DNA of 45,186 nt. Origin: Gammaproteobacteria bacterium. Lineage in GTDB: Bacteria > Pseudomonadota > Gammaproteobacteria > PS1 > Pseudothioglobaceae. Both the position numbers and the translations under genes were made by a program. The notes under the pieces were generated by a model, which saw only the letters and a list, made by a program, of their open reading frames with translations, had not been told where the DNA came from and ran no database searches. Where the stretch lies: the NCBI GenBank assembly GCA_015659815.1, contig DQME01000193.1, positions 1 to 45,186 of the forward strand, read 5' to 3'. Every line of letters starts with the position of its first letter. Position 1 is the stretch's first letter. Positions 43,899 to 45,186 of the stretch are shown one piece after another.

Positions 43899-44636
43899 TT
43901 ACTCTTCGTTTGATTCTTCAGTGTCTGCTGCTGCACTAGCAGCCTTTTCTTCAGAAATCTTTTTACTTACTACAGCATTGATTTCGTTTTTCTTGTGTGA
44001 CAGTAAAACCTTTACAAAGCCATCTTTTGATCCAGGTATTGAGCCCTTTACCAATAACAAATTTCTGTCGCTATCAACTCTCAATACTTCGAGGCATTCT
44101 TGGGTTACTTGTTCATCGCCCATATGACCTGCCATTTTTTTACCTTTGAAAACTCTGCCAGGTTCTTGGCATTGACCTGTTGAGCCAAGAGCTCTATGTG
44201 AAATAGAGTTACCATGAGTAGCATCCTGCATACTAAAATTGTGTCGCTTCACAGCACCCTGAAAACCTTTTCCTTTGGATTTACCTACAACATCAACATA
44301 ATGACCAGGACCAAAAAGTGAAACATCAAAAATTGATATATCAGCAACCTCTTCCTCACTAACTCTGAACTCCCAAAGCCCATTTCCAATCTCTTGTGAA
44401 GATTTTGCATAATGACCTTTTATCGCGCTTGGCACTCTGCGAATCTTCGCTTCACCTTTCTTATTTAGTTTTCTTCCTGCTGTTACTTGAACAGCGCTAT
44501 AACCGTCAGACTCTATCGTTTTCCTTTGAACAACGCGATTCGGCTCAATCTTAATAACACTTGCAGCTATAGCTGAACCGTTATCAGACATAATCCTTGT
44601 CATTCCTAATTTTTGACCTACTAAACCGATTGCCAT
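43899..44636 (-). CDS. rplC: 50S ribosomal protein L3 (uL3) with acidic C-terminal tail
   Basis: [20 protein letters not shown] and [50 protein letters not shown] identify L3, whose loop reaches the peptidyl transferase centre. The protein has 245 residues against 209 in E. coli, mostly because of a C-terminal tail of about 30 residues ending [18 protein letters not shown], which is Ala/Glu-rich and acidic. The start is supported by family alignment. Confidence 0.96.
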   Translation of the reverse strand: MAIGLVGQKLGMTRIMSDNGSAIAASVIKIEPNRVVQRKTIESDGYSAVQVTAGRKLNKKGEAKIRRVPSAIKGHYAKSSQEIGNGLWEFRVSEEEVADISIFDVSLFGPGHYVDVVGKSKGKGFQGAVKRHNFSMQDATHGNSISHRALGSTGQCQEPGRVFKGKKMAGHMGDEQVTQECLEVLRVDSDRNLLLVKGSIPGSKDGFVKVLLSHKKNEINAVVSKKISEEKAASAAADTEESNEE

Positions 44637-44665
44637 TATTCTATTCCTAAATTACTATATACAGA

Positions 44666-44977
44666 TTAATTAAGTTTAATTGCAACATCAACGCCAGCTG
44701 CTAAATCTAGCTTCATCAAAGCATCAACTGTTTTATCTGTAGGGCTAATTACATCCATCAACCTAACATAAGTTCTAAGTTCGTACTGGTCTCTTGCGTC
44801 TTTGTTGACGTGCGGAGATGTCAAAACAGTAAACCTCTCTTTCTTAGTCGGCAAAGGAATTGGGCCCCTAACACTAGCACCAGTACGCTTGGCAGTCTCT
44901 ACAATTTCTATAGCAGATTTATCGATTAATCGATGGTCAAATGCCTTTAATTTAATTCTAATATTTTGATTGCTCAT
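44666..44977 (-). CDS. rpsJ: 30S ribosomal protein S10 (uS10)
   Basis: The 103-residue protein matches S10 ([61 protein letters not shown]). It also serves as NusE in transcription antitermination. It is the first gene of the S10 operon, 92 bases after the tuf stop. Confidence 0.97.
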   Translation of the reverse strand: MSNQNIRIKLKAFDHRLIDKSAIEIVETAKRTGASVRGPIPLPTKKERFTVLTSPHVNKDARDQYELRTYVRLMDVISPTDKTVDALMKLDLAAGVDVAIKLN

Positions 44978-45031
44978 GTGCTTTTTACCTTATCTATTTG
45001 CTGTGCAAACTTACCAAACGAAAAACCGTTA

Positions 45032-45037
45032 ATTATA
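45032..45037 (-). promoter_or_regulatory. Possible -10 element of the S10 operon
   Basis: A perfect TATAAT (minus strand) lies in the 92-base tuf-rpsJ gap, about 55 bases before rpsJ. The -35 region is poor. No intrinsic terminator is seen after tuf, so readthrough from tuf is also likely. Confidence 0.4.
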
Positions 45038-45069
45038 CAATAACCATACGGCATAAAATTAACTAATTA

Positions 45070-45186
45070 TTACTCTATCACCTTAGAAACAACACCAGCA
45101 CCAACAGTGCGTCCGCCTTCTCTAATTGCGAACCTTAATCCCTCTTCCATTGCTATCGGCGCAAGTAGCTCAACATTCATCTTTAC
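45070..45186 (-). CDS. tuf: Elongation factor Tu, C-terminal end only
   Basis: The open frame from the window edge to the TAA at 45070-45072 encodes 38 residues ending [20 protein letters not shown], the universal EF-Tu C-terminus. EF-Tu delivers aminoacyl-tRNA to the ribosome. Its place ahead of rpsJ matches the str-S10 junction of many gammaproteobacteria (rpsL-rpsG-fusA-tuf), which probably lies beyond the edge. Confidence 0.97.
   Translation of the reverse strand, partial: VKMNVELLAPIAMEEGLRFAIREGGRTVGAGVVSKVIE

Overview
The window looks like a chromosomal segment of an AT-rich, free-living or symbiotic gammaproteobacterium. The encoded proteins (Tdk, RsmB, DsbC, ribosomal proteins) resemble Escherichia coli-type gammaproteobacterial versions. 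The low G+C, the short spacers, the periplasmic DsrE-family protein and the small c-type cytochromes suggest the sulfur-oxidiser (SUP05/Thioglobus-like) branch. That placement is an inference from overall impression; no dsr, sox or rRNA gene is present to confirm it.

Layout, left to right. (1) 1-1727: a four-gene, partly overlapping set made of two DUF1538 membrane proteins, a divergent PII-like protein and a two-CBS protein, which looks like a nucleotide-sensing, possibly cation-transporting system. (2) 1793-7796: single housekeeping or poorly known genes (DUF302, an MBL-fold hydrolase, DUF2306, pepA, dsbC, rsmB, a periplasmic DsrE-like protein), ending at a strong bidirectional terminator. 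(3) 7863-14755, minus strand: the protein-quality-control set tig-clpP-clpX-hflX-lon. (4) 14916-15937: two small periplasmic c-type cytochromes. (5) 16092-23517: engB, an AddB-like Fe-S nuclease, cca, msrB, ubiX, a TauE/SafE permease with an alpha/beta hydrolase, and tdk. (6) 23531-30593: a fatty-acid beta-oxidation block (fadH, a 49-residue small ORF missed by the ORF track, a fused hydroxyacyl-CoA dehydrogenase/enoyl-CoA hydratase, thiolase) with a divergent AraC-type regulator. It has visibly higher G+C than its surroundings and may have been acquired. (7) 30621-45186, minus strand: the complete S10-spc-alpha ribosomal protein superoperon from the tuf 3' end to rplQ, extended by rpsU and a GatB/YqeY-domain gene.

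Almost all of the window is coding, and no gene-free stretch exceeds 190 bases. No rRNA, tRNA, insertion sequence, phage gene or CRISPR array was seen. The observations most worth a second look are the PII/CBS-coupled split DUF1538 pair, an in-frame 30-bp tandem repeat that gives ribosomal protein L30 a 50-residue Lys/Ala-rich tail, the fad block with its small ORF, and the rpsU-yqeY pair attached to the alpha operon.
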